From Heterohyrax brucei (lineage: Eukaryota > Chordata > Mammalia > Hyracoidea > Procaviidae), in assembly GCA_028571685.1 (NCBI GenBank), contig CM053143.1, forward strand, positions 141,332,829-141,396,828: a stretch of DNA of 64,000 bases. The letters are read 5' to 3'. This document shows positions 1-10,357 of the stretch, piece by piece (the stretch's first letter is position 1; each line of letters starts with the position of its first letter). A program made the position numbers and the translations under genes. The notes beneath the pieces were generated by a model, which saw only the letters and a list, made by a program, of their open reading frames with translations, made no database searches and was not told the DNA's origin.

Positions 1-513
1 CTTTATCAAAGGAAGGTTTATTCTTACACAGTCCAGTAGGCTACAAGTCCAAATACAGCCTTCTCCGAGGGAAGGTTTTCCCCCTTGTCGGCTCTGGAGG
101 AAAGTCTCTGTGTTGCATCAGCCTCTGTTCAGGGAGTACCTTGGTGAAGGAAACTCAAGTCTACAGTATATGCTCTGCTCCCAGTTCTGCTTTCTTGATG
201 GTGTGAGGTTCCCAGTTTTCTGCTTGAGTCCCTTTCCTTTTACCTCTTGTAGGATGAAAGGGTAATACATGGTGTAAGCCATACTCCAGGGAAACTCCCT
301 TTACAGTAAAGCAGGGAGGTGATCTTCTGAAGGGATGGATTTACAGTCCCATCCCAATCCTCTCTAACATAATCCACTCTGTGAACCACAGGCAGAGATT
401 AGGATTTACAGCATCAGAAAATCACAGAATGGAGGGCAGTTACAGAATACAGGGAATCCTAGCCCAGTCACATTGTTACACATATTTTGGGGGAACACAA
501 TTCAATCCATGAC
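1..513 (-). mobile_element. MaLR-like solo LTR, cut by window edge
   Basis: Reads as the reverse complement of an LTR. It opens inside the conserved 'CAGTCCAGTAGGCTACAAG' block and ends at 'GGGGAACACAATTCAATCC' plus ATGAC, which is the reversed start of this LTR family. It shares an internal 'GCAGAGATTAGGATTTACAG' block with the copy at 48246-48768, so the two form one subfamily. The missing end lies outside the window. Confidence 0.75.
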
Positions 514-590
514 TGTGACTCTAGTGATATTCAGCAACGAGGTATATAGCATTTTTTCTAGGATTAGTTCACAGACTTAATTGTCAGACT
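514..590 (+). mobile_element. mariner-like transposon end fragment
   Basis: Contains 'TAGTGATATTCAGCAACGAG', a TTTTTCTAGGAT block and 'CTTAATTGTCAGACT'. This is the same terminal sequence seen at the right end of the mariner-like element at 43799-44348. Only the terminal part remains. Confidence 0.65.
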
Positions 591-814
591 TCACAATAGA
601 TAACCTTGGACATCTGTTGTTAATTGCTATGAGTTCTTTCCAATTTATGGCAACTCCACTCCTTTCTTGCTGATGGATCTCAATTTTGTACAGAGCTCTG
701 CAGAATCATAGGTTTAAGGTGTACGAGTGCCATCTTGAGGCCTGGCAGACTAATGGAAGATCAGGGAGAGGGGAGTCTCTCTCTCTTTTGTGCCACTCTG
801 AGTCATGTGACCTT
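591..814. other. unassigned sequence
   Basis: No gene seen. A weak match to a reversed SINE/RTE tail sits near 618-660; the rest is not recognised. Confidence 0.4.
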
Positions 815-936
815 GGGATCTAGTAGTTAAGTGCTATGTCTGCTAATCAAAGGCTCGTAGTTTAAATCTACTCTGTCTTGTATGGTGGCTATGAGTTGGA
901 ATTGAGTCGGCCATGGGTTTGGTTTGGTTTGGTGTT
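815..936 (+). mobile_element. type A SINE, partial
   Basis: Has 'TAGTTAAGTGCTATGTCTGC', then a shortened middle, then 'GGTGGCTATGAGTTGGAATT' and a (GGTTT)n tail. About 40 bp of the middle is missing compared with full copies. Confidence 0.8.
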
Positions 937-937
937 T

Positions 938-1130
938 GAGTGGTACAAGTGGTTTATGCACTTGGCTACTAACTGAAATCTTGGAGACTACCCAGAGATG
1001 CCTCAGAAGAAAGGCTGGATGACCTCCATCCTACAAGTCAGTCATTGAAAACCCTGTAGAGCACAGCTCCTCTCTGACACGCAACGTGTCACAAGTTAGA
1101 GGCGACTCAATGGCAACTGTTTCTTTGGCT
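938..1130 (+). mobile_element. type B SINE
   Basis: Head 'GAGTGGTACAAGTGGTTTAT', middle CAGAAGAAAGGCTGGATGA, then 'GAAAACCCTGTAGAGCACAG' and a degraded tail GGCGACTCAATGGCAACTG. It follows directly after the previous SINE. Confidence 0.8.
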
Positions 1131-1349
1131 CTGTTTTCACCAGGGACATACAAGAAGAGACTCCTTTTGCTGTTGCCAGATATTTTTTCGAGTGTGAAGG
1201 TGGGGGCCGTGGCAACTATCCTGGAGTTGTGAGGGCAATTAGCCGAGGACCAGTTAGCCTGCTGAGGAAGGGAGAGCAGAAGGAGAAAAGAACCTGGGTG
1301 TGTGATGATGCTGTTTGGTCACTGAGTTGTCAAACCCTGTAGTCTTCTG
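1131..1349. other. unassigned sequence
   Basis: No ORF or repeat that I recognise. Confidence 0.4.
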
Positions 1350-1506
1350 GGAAACCCTGGTGGCGTGGTGGTTAATTGCTACATCTGCTAACCCAAAGCA
1401 TGGCAGTTTGAATCCACCAGGCACTTCTTAGAAACTCTGTGGGTTGGTTCTACTCTGCTCTATAGGGTTGCTGTGAGTCAGAATTGACTTGATGGCAGCA
1501 GGTATG
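1350..1506 (+). mobile_element. type A SINE, full length
   Basis: Head 'AAACCCTGGTGGCGTGGTGG' through 'AGGGTTGCTGTGAGTCAGAA' and TTGACTTGATGGCAGCAGG. The B-box-like GCAGTTTGAATCC is present. Confidence 0.88.
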
Positions 1507-1892
1507 GTAGTCTTCTTACCTGTGGACTTTTTGTAACGTGAGATAGTAAAGTCCTTGTTAAGTTATTTTAAATTGACTTTTCTATTACTTGCAGCCAAAT
1601 CATTTGGTGTACAATAAACATCCAGTTTTAAAGTACAGCCACTTAAAATGCACTAAACTGGGAGTTAGGAAACCCAGTTTTAGAGCTAGCTCCTGGGCCA
1701 GAAACTAGGTGTCACTGGCGATTGCTCATCACTGCCCGTTAGCATTGGGTCTTTCATCCTCTGGACTCTCATGTTTAGCTTGCCTTGGCCTGTGGTACTA
1801 ACAAGGTTTTTCTTACCTGAGCTGACTTTACCTAAGCAATCTTCCACGGCTGGGTACTTCCGTGTAATACTAGTAGTCCACCTACCCTGGCC
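1507..1892. other. unassigned sequence
   Basis: No gene or repeat recognised in about 390 bp. Confidence 0.4.
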
Positions 1893-1941
1893 CCTAGGGT
1901 CGCCATGAATCGGATCCGACTCGACGGCACCTGGCTTGGCA
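1893..1941 (+). repeat. 48-bp SINE/RTE tail-only unit, copy 1
   Basis: 'CCTAGGGTCGCCATGAATCG' followed by GATCCGACTCGACGGCACCTGG and CTTGGC. No SINE body precedes it. The same sharp-edged unit recurs at 40338-40386 and, reversed, at 19252-19286. Confidence 0.8.
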
Positions 1942-2164
1942 TGCCAACCCCAATTTTTTCCCGTACCTGCCGTACCCATAGTTCCTGCCAGAACCGTCCT
2001 ATCCTCCTCCTAAGACAACGCTATCTGAACGAGTTTTTAGTCACTCCATTTCAGTCCAAGCAAAATAGAAGAGCAGTGTTGTTTTCTTGAATCTTCTTGA
2101 ACTTCTGTCCAAGCTAAATGTAAGAGTATAAGAACCAAACCCTACATTTCTCAGCACTCATAGG
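1942..2164. other. unassigned sequence
   Basis: No gene or repeat recognised. Confidence 0.4.
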
Positions 2165-2563
2165 CTCTAAAACAGTGGTTTTGAACCACTGGTTTTGAAC
2201 CTGCCCCACCAGGAGATATTTTGAGCAATGTCTCTTTTGGAGCCCTGGTGGTGTAGTGGTTAAGAGTCCATCTGCTAACCCAAAGGTTGGCCGTTCAAAT
2301 CTAGTGGCTGCTCCTTGGAAACCTATGGGGCAGTTCTGTTCAGTCCTATAGGATTGCTGTGAATAGGAAATGACTCAGTGATGACAATAGGTTCAGTATT
2401 GTTTCTTTTGGTTGTCACACCTGGAGGGATGCCACGGGCAGCCAATGAGTAGAGGTCAGAGATACTGCTAAACATCATAGAATACATAGAACAGTCTCTC
2501 GCAATGAAGAATTATCTGACCCAAAACATCAGTAGAGCTGAGGTTGAGAAACTCTGCTCTAAA
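2165..2563 (-). mobile_element. MER5A-like hAT transposon remnant, split by a SINE
   Basis: The left part 'CAGTGGTTTTGAACCACTGG' and the right part 'AGAATTATCTGACCCAAAAC' plus GAGGTTGAGAAACTCTGC match the two ends of the non-autonomous MER5A family. The middle is interrupted by the SINE at 2238-2395. Confidence 0.75.
2238..2395 (+). mobile_element. type A SINE nested in MER5A-like element
   Basis: Full head 'GAGCCCTGGTGGTGTAGTGG' and body. The tail has drifted ('ATTGCTGTGAATAGGAAATG'). It is younger than its host element. Confidence 0.87.
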
Positions 2564-3337
2564 GAATGTAAAAATACAAAAATACATCGTATTCTAAGGC
2601 TTTCACAACTTTAAGCGGCCCCACACCACTGTCCTCAAACAGCAGTTATTCTACATGCAGCCTTCTGCTGTGTTACTGTTCTGTATTCTGTGTTGTTTGT
2701 CAAAAGAGGAAGCCTCTTACACTCAGATACCGCTTATCTACTGCGCTTCCTCTGGACCCTTCTGATTTATCAAAAGAATTGCATAAATAATTATATGTGA
2801 CCTCAGGAACAAGGAAGGGGCTTTGATCTTCTGGCCATTGCCTGTTTCCTGAAGGATTTTGCTCTCTGCTTCCTTCTGTTCGGGATAATTCTCAAACCAC
2901 ATAATCGAGTCCTTAATCAAACTCTCTTTGTAATCTTAGTAGAGTGTAGCCTTAGGACTTTAGGTCACGTCTTAGATTGATGCTACCCCTGTTAAGGTTC
3001 AGATTTACAGTCTGCTCTGTTTTTGTGGAAATCCAGCATCTTAACGGTGAGGGTGGTCTTCATCCATCACTTCAGTTAAACTTTATACTTGCAGAATTTC
3101 TTTTCAAGACTGTAGATTATTAAACATTCTGGGGCTGGTTGTAGCAGAAGGTGAAGGGGGGAATCAATCACTGATAGAAGAAAGGAAACAGCAGATATGT
3201 CTGCTCTGGGGGAGTACCACAGTTTGAATCAGACTGGCTAACTCTTAACTTCATTAGACTAATAATAAACATTCAAATTGTAATCAACATTAACAGTTAT
3301 GTTAGTTATCTGTTCAATTCCATGATAGCTGAACTAG
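2564..3337. other. unassigned sequence
   Basis: Single-copy-looking DNA of about 770 bp with short ORFs only and no recognised domain or repeat. Confidence 0.4.
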
Positions 3338-3347
3338 TAATAAATGA

Positions 3348-3511
3348 CCCAAAGCCATCACCACCATCAAGTTGACTCCAATTCATAGTGACCCTACAGA
3401 CAGAGTGGAACTGCCCCATAGAGTTTCTAAGGAGTGTCTTACGGATTAGAACTGATGACCTCTTGGTTAGCAGTCATAGCACTTAACCACTACACCACCA
3501 GGGTTTCCATT
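3348..3511 (-). mobile_element. type A SINE with 10-bp target duplication
   Basis: Reversed SINE from 'AAGTTGACTCCAATTCATAG' to CACCACCAGGGTTTCC. It is flanked by TAATAAATGA at 3338-3347 and 3512-3521, a clean target-site duplication. Confidence 0.9.
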
Positions 3512-3521
3512 TAATAAATGA

Positions 3522-4017
3522 TCAGGATTGTTTATTAAATGATCTCTAAGTTTTGAAATTTCTTCAGCTATGGGCGATGACAGATTCCTGCTCAAAAGCA
3601 AGATGAAACCCCAGCCAGTGTTGTGAAGGATTATGGAGCTGTGAACCAGGAGGTTAAGACGAGGAGCTTAACTTTTATGTTCCATAAAATGGGAAGCGGC
3701 TTCTGTACCTCTGACCTCAAATCTGACAATGATTCTCAGTGCCCAGAGAGAGTTCATGCCATCGTGATTTCATTTGTTCTTCATCACAGGAGCTCTCTGT
3801 GCCGGGGAGGTTAAGTATTTTGAACCTCACTGGACCAAGGGGAAATGGAAAGCTATAAAGGTTAAGTGACTGGCTTCAGATAAACAAAACTGAGAGCTGT
3901 GTTAACTCACTGAGAGATGTATGGCTTTTGAATATAACCAAACATTCCATATTTTTCCAGGGCAGTTAGGATTTGAAACTGTTTCTTTATCCCAGATATG
4001 TGCACTTATCTGATTAA
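3522..4017. other. unassigned sequence
   Basis: No gene recognised. 'GGGGAAATGGAAAGCTATAA' plus GGTTAAGTGACTGGCTTC near 3839-3877 hints at an old MIR but is too short to call. Confidence 0.35.
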
Positions 4018-4224
4018 AACAGTTTGTCATTGAGCAGATTCCAACTCACAGTGACCCCCTGTGTGTCAGAGTAGAGCTGTTCTCCATAGGATTTTCCATG
4101 GCTGATTTTTTGTAAACAGATCATGAGCCTTTATTTTTTAATTAAAGGAAGCTCTTGATGGACTCAGACCTCTAATCTTTTTGTAGCAGCCAAACATGTT
4201 AACTGTGCCACTCAGGGACTCCAC
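4018..4224 (-). mobile_element. type B SINE
   Basis: Reversed copy running from CATTGAGCAGATTCCAACTC through 'CCATAGGATTTTCCATGGCT' and GATTTTTTG to GTGCCACTCAGGGACTCC. An AT-rich stretch (TTTATTTTTTAATTAAAGG) sits in the middle. Confidence 0.8.
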
Positions 4225-4621
4225 AGCTTACAAGTCCAGATTTTTTATTTTGAATATAGTCACCGGAACACTGAGCTGGAGGTGTTCATTTTGCAAGTTG
4301 TATGTGGGAGATTTTGTACTAGGCGCTAGAGGAGAAAGGATACAATGATTGGTAAGATATGAGGTGTGGTATTTACCCTCAGGTTGCTTATAACCTTATA
4401 GGGGACACAGACATGTAAATCACCAGCTGTCACATAAGGCAGAAAAGCTTCCAAGAGGCAGAAGCCACATTTTGGAGACCAGAATGAAAGGAGTGGTTAG
4501 TTCTATGGGTGAGGAAATAGGGAAGGCTCAGAGTAGGAGAAGGAGCTGGTAAATGGAGCCTTAAAGGAGTGGGGTTCTGATAATCAGGGAAGATAAAAGC
4601 AGCAGGAACCTTGGTTATATT
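4225..4621. other. unassigned sequence
   Basis: No gene or repeat recognised in about 400 bp. Confidence 0.4.
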
Positions 4622-4860
4622 CCCAGTCAGTGTACCTCAAGCATACCCCCTCCCTCTGAATAGGTCTTAGCAGAGCCTCCAGACTAAGACAGACTAGGAA
4701 GAAAGTCTCGTGATCTGTTTCCGAAATTCAGCCAAAGAAAATTCTTTGGATGACAACAGTCCTGTGCTATTGTGCCACTGAGCATACACCAGCAACAAAG
4801 TGCATCAAAGAGAAAAAGAAATATTCACTACTTTCTCGGTGACGCTTTACCCAAAGTTTT
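4622..4860 (+). mobile_element. Gly-RTE SINE-related copy, 5'-truncated
   Basis: 'CAGTGTACCTCAAGCATA', then 'CAGAGCCTCCAGACTAAGAC' and AGACTAGGAAGAAAG, as in the Gly-RTE SINEs. The 3' half (CACCAGCAACAAAGTGCATC to GACGCTTTACCCAAAG) differs from that family but is shared with 5388-5675. Confidence 0.65.
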
Positions 4861-4878
4861 AAGTGTAACACAGACTTA

Positions 4879-5042
4879 AACCCCATACCAAACCAGTTAC
4901 GGCCAAGTTGATTTTGACTCACAGTGACCCTATAGGACAGAGTAGAACTGCCTCAGATGGTTTACAAGGAACAGCTGATGGATTTGAATTGCTGAACTTT
5001 TGGTTAGCAACCAGGTTCTAAATTATGGTGCCACTAGGGCTC
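4879..5042 (-). mobile_element. type A SINE
   Basis: Reversed copy: 'AGTGACCCTATAGGACAGAG' plus TAGAACTGCC, ending GTGCCACTAGGGCTCC. Confidence 0.87.
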
Positions 5043-5289
5043 CAATTCATTATTCTATGGTAAACCAGTACAGTAATCTCTTGGATTGTAAACCAATTGG
5101 CTTATTAACACAAGAAAAGCATTTTCTTTCTCTTCTTCGGAAATGGCATACTTTTTAGTTAAGGTGCAAACTGAAATGATTTTACAATCTGAAGTTACCT
5201 CATTTCAGTTTTCAAGGTCCTTTTGACCTTGATCATTTATCATTCCTGAATCCTGTTCCTTGTATAACTTAGAGTGTATACTAGAGTAT
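5043..5289. other. unassigned sequence
   Basis: No gene or repeat recognised. Confidence 0.35.
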
Positions 5290-5375
5290 TCCCTAATAGC
5301 ATTAACAGTTAAGTGCTCAGCTAATCATAAAGCTGGTGGTTCGGATCCACCCAGTAGTTCTCAGTGGGAATAGCT
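5290..5375 (+). mobile_element. SINE head fragment
   Basis: 'AACAGTTAAGTGCTCAGCTA' and GGTGGTTCGGATCCACCCAG resemble a SINE head with its B box. The 3' half is absent. Confidence 0.55.
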
Positions 5376-5387
5376 GTTAATTTGTTG

Positions 5388-5675
5388 TATTACCAGTCAG
5401 TGTACCTCAAGCATAGCTACCCTCGTCTGTCAGGGAAGGCCTGTGTGATGCTATGATGCTGGACAGGTTCTAGCAGAGCTTCCAGACTGAGACGGACTAG
5501 GAAGAAAATTTGCTGATGTGTTTCCTAAAAACTGTCAGAGAAAACCTTTTGGCTGACAAGAGTCCAATGCTGTTGTACCATTGAGCATTATCAACACAAC
5601 AAAGTGTATCAGAGAGAAAAATATTTGCTTCAGAGTCTGAACATTCTTGGTGAAGCTTTACCCAAAGTCTGCCAG
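5388..5675 (+). mobile_element. Gly-RTE SINE-related copy, partner of 4622-4860
   Basis: 'CAGTCAGTGTACCTCAAGCA' through 'AGCTTCCAGACTGAGACGGA' and CTAGGAAGAAAAT, then CAACACAACAAAGTGTATC and GAAGCTTTACCCAAAGTCTG. It shares its unusual 3' half with the copy about 770 bp upstream. Confidence 0.65.
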
Positions 5676-5684
5676 ATGTCTGTC

Positions 5685-5749
5685 CAATTTCTCTTTGTTA
5701 AAGCTATCCACCTGTGGTACTTTTGTTATACGAGCACTAGATGACTAAC
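5685..5749 (+). mobile_element. MaLR-like LTR, 3' end only
   Basis: 'AATTTCTCTTTGTTAAAGCT' plus ATCCACCTGTGGTA and AGCACTAGATGACTAACA is the last about 65 bp of the LTR family seen in full at 13449-13952. Confidence 0.7.
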
Positions 5750-6089
5750 AAAGAAGAAAATCACTCTCTATTTCCTTTCCTTTTCTTTTCCTGTGAAATG
5801 GAACATAGTCATGGTACAGGTCATCTTCCTTGACAGGACACAACTACAAGTTAGAAAGAATCTGGGTTTCTGGACAATTTGGTGAAGCCGAGCCTGGACC
5901 ACTCCACCTTCCTTTGGGCAGTTAGTAAGAGAGAAAAGAGAGGAACTTCTTAGCTGAGCCACTGCAGTGTTTTGATCTCCTAATTTATGTCCCATGATTC
6001 AAGAACACTACTGTCAAGGCTGCCCAACTCCAAATATATAAAAATTACAAACTTTAATGGGTTGTAACTTAAAGACCCTTTGACAAAAG
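5750..6089. other. unassigned sequence
   Basis: About 340 bp, possibly an old repeat (pyrimidine-rich start). No coding signal. Confidence 0.35.
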
Positions 6090-6190
6090 CCTGATTGCCT
6101 GCCCTGGAATTGTGTCCAATTCATGATGACCCCATGTATAGGAGGGTAGAACTTTGTTCCACAGGGTTTTCAATGGCTGATTTGGGAAGA
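6090..6190 (-). mobile_element. type B SINE, truncated
   Basis: 'TCATGATGACCCCATGTATA' followed by GGGTTTTCAATGGCTGATTT matches the reversed 3' half of type B copies. The head is missing. Confidence 0.7.
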
Positions 6191-6823
6191 ACTAACTGTT
6201 GATTTGGGAGGCTATGAGTTATCCTAAATGCAAGTTAGACGTGTTGTTTAAGGATGACTTATGCAAAGAAAAAGATATTTGGTGGTTGAAGGTACTCTAT
6301 GGTTACGATACAGGTTTTGAGTTCTAACTCTCTGGGCCCTGCTACTTTGCTCTTCCTTGTCTAGACCACATTTCTAGTCTTGACTGTCTGTCTGACCAAT
6401 GTCCCCTCTCCACTTGTCTTCATGACAGTGGGAATGCTAGCATATATGTCATCACAGCATATATGTCATCTCTAGATAATTAGAAGTTAAACCAGGAATA
6501 CAAAGATTTATGATCTTGGGGCTAGAGACTCTATCAGCATGTGAAATCTATAGAAAAGTGCAAAGTCACACACAATTTTGCATACCATTTTGGAGCTGCT
6601 CTTAGACCTTCATGGAGCTCATCTGTGAATACTGTTAATAGTCCCCGCATGCGTGGACAGTTGCTAGTAGTATATTTGCCTAAATATATATCCTAATATT
6701 TAATATCACTGTGCACTAAGTTGGTAATTCCTTGAGGACAGGAATTAAAGTAAGCTGGCCTAGTACAGTCCTATGTAATAGGTGATTTATGTGTTGTATA
6801 GAGAACTAAGTTTAATAACCAAC
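6191..6823. other. unassigned sequence
   Basis: About 630 bp with no recognised repeat or coding domain. Confidence 0.4.
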
Positions 6824-7324
6824 TGTCTTAGTTATCTAATGCTGCTATAACAAAACTACCACCAGTGTATAGTTTTAACAAAGGTAAATTTGTTTTCTCA
6901 CAGTCTAGGAGGCTAGAAGTCTGAATTCAGGGCACAAACTCCAGAAGGCGGCTTTTTCTCTCTGTTGGCTGACCAATTTTGTTACCAGTTGGCCTCTGGT
7001 CTAGGAACTTCTCATAGAAGGGATCCTAGGTCCAGAGGAGGTGCTATTCTCTGGGCTCTTGTTTCTGGATGGTGTGGGGCCCCCATCTCTTTGCTTACTT
7101 CTCTCTTTTATATCTCAAAAGAGATAGACTTAAAATACAGCCTAATGTTGCAGACTGAGTTCTGCCTCATGAATATAATTGCTGTTGATCTCACCTAATT
7201 TACACAGAGGTAGGATTTACAACACATCACATACCAGATGACAAAATGGAAGTCACATAATCCTGGGAATCATGGACTAGACAAGTGGGCACACTTTTTA
7301 AGGAGCACAGTTCAATCCATGGCA
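6824..7324 (-). mobile_element. MaLR-like solo LTR, full length
   Basis: Starts 'TGTCTTAGTTATCTAATGCT' and ends CAGTTCAATCCATGGCA, a TG...CA LTR in reverse. Between them are CAGTCTAGGAGGCTAGAAG and TTATATCTCAAAAGAGATAG, family landmarks that also occur at 57005-57514. Confidence 0.85.
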
Positions 7325-7332
7325 CCAATAAT

Positions 7333-7489
7333 ACCAACCAGTTGCTGTTGAGTCAATCTCAACTCATAGTGACCCTATAGGATAGAGTAGAACTGCCTTA
7401 TAAGGTTTTCAAGGAGCAGCTGGTGGATTCAAACTGCCAACCTTTTGGTCCGCAATTGTAGCTCTTGACCACTGTGCCACTAGGGCCCC
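7333..7489 (-). mobile_element. type A SINE
   Basis: 'CAACCAGTTGCTGTTGAGTC' to GTGCCACTAGGGCCCCC, inserted just after the LTR end. Confidence 0.87.
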
Positions 7490-8152
7490 CAATTTAGTAG
7501 GAAGCTAGATTTTTTCCATTTGATTTAAAGATTCCAGGCAAATATTTTTAGAAATATTTCAAAAAGAGGCAAGACAATGAAAAAAAGTGTTATAGACTCA
7601 ACATCCAGGAATTCTCAGTTCCACCCGTATATAAATCATTTAAAAGCTTGCAAATTATTTAGCAGCTGGTCACTGGCCCCACAATAAATCCTTTCGTAGG
7701 CAAGAGGCCTTCTTCTTTGTCATTATTTAAAAGATCCAGCCTAAAGTTGATGTAATACTTTAAGCTGTTTACTTTTGCTTAGAGGTATAATGATTCTTGA
7801 GCTCAATAAAATAAAATAAAATTCCCACTATTTGCTTGCTTTCTATGGCAGAAACCACTAATTGTTCTACCATATTCATTTTCTCCTTCCTCAGCAAGAG
7901 AACCCCAGGGTGTGGACTGGACACACAACTGTTGGGAATAAAGGCAGTATTTCCCAGTCTCCCTTGTGGCTGTGAGGCACCATCTGCCCAGCCAATGGGA
8001 TTCAGTGGAATTGATTTTTATGACAGACATTGGAATTAAATTAGGGGAAGGGCTGCTTTTTTTCCTGTTCCTTTCTTCCTTCCTGCTTGTTGGAATGTGA
8101 TGTTGATGTGCAGAGAGGTCCTGATGCATGTTGCGGGTGTTGCTGCTGTTGT
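7490..8152. other. unassigned sequence
   Basis: About 660 bp. The part at 7845-8100 has the look of an old interspersed repeat, but I cannot name it. No gene seen. Confidence 0.35.
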
Positions 8153-8516
8153 TTTGTGCCATCAAGTCAATTTTGACTCATAGTGACCACAGAGTAAAGA
8201 TGCCTCAAAAGACTATTTTATTTTATTGACTTGCTGTTCGGAATCTGCACAGCAAAGCATAGCAATTCAACAGTTTCTACATCTACAATTCGGTAACATT
8301 GATTGCTATCTTCAAGTTGTACAACCATTCTCACTCTCCTTTGCTCCGTTGTTCCTCTTCCTTTAACATAAACCCACTGCCCCCTGAAGTCCCATAAGAT
8401 TTTCTTGGCTGTAATGGTTATTGAAGAAAGTCACCAAATCTTTCTCACTCAGAGCTGCTGAGTGCCAGCTTTTCAATTAGTAGCCAAGCCGTTAACTGTT
8501 GTTCCACCAGGGCCCC
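8153..8516 (-). mobile_element. SINE split by a later insertion
   Basis: The tail half 'GCCATCAAGTCAATTTTGAC' plus TCATAGTGACC ends near 8205. The head half 'TTTTCTTGGCTGTAATGGTT' to GTTCCACCAGGGCCCC resumes near 8395. Confidence 0.7.
8206..8392 (-). mobile_element. interspersed repeat fragment, same family as 61605-62685
   Basis: 'AATTCAACAGTTTCTACATC' plus TACAATTCGGTAACATTGAT and TAACATAAACCCACTGCCCC match the start of the repeat at 61605. Probably an L1-type 3' region that landed inside the SINE. Confidence 0.6.
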
Positions 8517-8589
8517 TTATGTTGAAGATAATAGACCAAAAGTTGCTGCCTGGATCTCTCATCACAGGGAATCCTCCCTTCCAGTCTTA

Positions 8590-8926
8590 AACTACTTCAG
8601 GGCTTCCTGAGACCACCTTTATACTCAGAGTTCTGCTAGAAGGACTTACAAGACTCAGCATACAGTGCCGACGACTAAGATTGACAACAATGGTGCAGTC
8701 AGAGTGCTGAGCTGGATCATAAGGAAAAAAGACACAGGCAGGGTCTGGAGAAATCCACATGCAGGCTCCTTATCGTCTACCATGAGGAGTCACACAGAGC
8801 ACACCTTACCCCCAAACAATAAGTCAGCAAAGCATACACAGTATTTATGCTCAGGAGCCCATTGGAAACACAGAGCTCAAGGTTTTTATTTAGGGCTGGT
8901 CATTAGGTGCTGTCTGCCTAATACGT
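8590..8926 (-). mobile_element. possible old ERV LTR remnant
   Basis: 'CTGCTAGAAGGACTTACAAG' plus ACTCAGCATACAG near the start and GTTTTTATTTAGGGCTGGTC near the end resemble a reversed mammalian ERV LTR. This is from memory and is degenerate. Confidence 0.4.
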
Positions 8927-9085
8927 GGAGCCCTAGTGGTGCAGTGGTTAAAAGCCTGTTTACTAACCAAAAGGCTGGCAGTGCAAATCTAACAGCCACT
9001 CCTTGGAAACCCTAGGTGGCAGTTCTACTCTGTCCTGTAGTGTTGCTATGAGTTAGAATCAACTCGATAGTGAAAAATTTTGGAA
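8927..9085 (+). mobile_element. type A SINE, full length
   Basis: 'GGAGCCCTAGTGGTGCAGTG' through 'TTGCTATGAGTTAGAATCAA' and CTCGATAGTG. Confidence 0.88.
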
Positions 9086-9114
9086 TTTTGTCTTTGTTCC
9101 TTTTGCCTGATACA

Positions 9115-9445
9115 TAGGGACATTGTTCATTGTTTAGTGGCAGAATTCTCACCTTACGTGCAGGAGAACTGGAATTTATTTCAGCTAATGTACCTCAAGC
9201 ACGATCACCAGCTATCCCTCAACAGAGGCTTCAGAGTTGCTATGAAGTTGTACAGATTTTAGCAGAGCTTTGAGATTAGGATAGACTAGGAAGAAAGGCT
9301 TGCTGATTTGCTTTTGATTAATTGTAAGGGTCTGGTCCAAAGCCTGTCACGGGGACCTGACGTGATACAGAACTGGGCAGCATTTAATTCTGTTGTATAC
9401 GGGGTCACCACAAGTTGGAGACCAACTCAGTGGCAGCTAACAAAA
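9115..9445 (+). mobile_element. Gly-RTE SINE
   Basis: tRNA-Gly-like head 'CATTGTTTAGTGGCAGAATT' plus CTCACC, then AGCTAATGTACCTCAAGCAC, 'AGCAGAGCTTTGAGATTAGG' and ATAGACTAGGAAGAAAGG. The tail GTATACGGGGTCACCACAAG ends at CAGTGGCAGCTAACAAAACC. Confidence 0.8.
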
Positions 9446-9702
9446 CCAATCTGCTGTTCTTAGTTGTCATCCAGGGGATTCTAAGGAAAAGAAGTGCTCA
9501 GCAAAAAAAAAAATAGCCTAGGCACAGGGAATCATCTTTACCAGTTAATTGTTGTGTGGAGCATTCCAGGAAACCAGTTCCCAGATACCAACCAAGGACC
9601 AAACTTGCCAGCAGGCCTTTCAAAGGACAGCAGTTTTAGACCTGCTGTGTTAACTCTTTTCTGCACATGAACTATCCACAATTACCTGGAAGAGAAATAA
9701 AT
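9446..9702. other. unassigned sequence
   Basis: No gene or repeat recognised. Confidence 0.35.
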
Positions 9703-10357
9703 TGTTATGAGTCGAATTGTATCTGCCCAAAATATGTGTTGGAATCCTAAGCCCTATACCTGTGGCAGGAGTGATGGCAGCACAGCGGTTAAGCTGATAA
9801 TGGAAGGGTGATGTCCAGTTTAGCAGTAGAGGTGGTTTAAATCCACCAACCACTCTATAAGAGAAAGCTATGGCAGTCTGCTTCTGTAAAGGTTCACAAC
9901 CCTGGAAGCCCAATGGGACAATTGTACTCTGTCCTATAGGGTTGCTATGAGTTGGAATTGACTTAACAGCAATGGGTTGGATTTTTTTTTTTTAATTTCC
10001 TGTGGATGTGGTCTTGTTTCGGAATAGGCTTTTCTTTGTCGTGGTTAATGGGGCCATACAAGTGTTAGATATATCCTAAACCTAACTACTTCTGAGTTGT
10101 AAAAATCAAATTAGGCCAGTACATATAGAGGCAAGAGAGACACTATCTGATGACCAAGGCAGGTGAATCTGCTAGTCCAAGTGTTCCAAGGATTGATGGC
10201 TACTAGAAGCTGAAATAGACAAAGAAAGACTTTACCAGAGAGCCATACCTTTAATTCAGACTTTCAGCCTCCTGAGCTGTGAGAAAATAAATTTTGTTTT
10301 TCGAAGCCACTGACTTGTGTTATTTCTGTTACAGCAGCACTAGCTAACTAAGATGCA
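9703..10357 (+). mobile_element. MaLR-like LTR, second subfamily, split by a SINE
   Basis: Opens 'TGTTATGAGTCGAATTGTAT' and closes ACAGCAGCACTAGCTAACTA plus AGATGCA. The polyadenylation region GTGAGAAAATAAATTTTG is conserved. The body differs from the 13449 copy, so it is another subfamily. Confidence 0.75.
9765..9985 (+). mobile_element. long type A SINE nested in LTR
   Basis: Drifted head AGCACAGCGGTTAAGC, the extra internal block 'CTATGGCAGTCTGCTTCTGT' seen in long copies, and tail 'GGGTTGCTATGAGTTGGAAT'. Confidence 0.8.
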
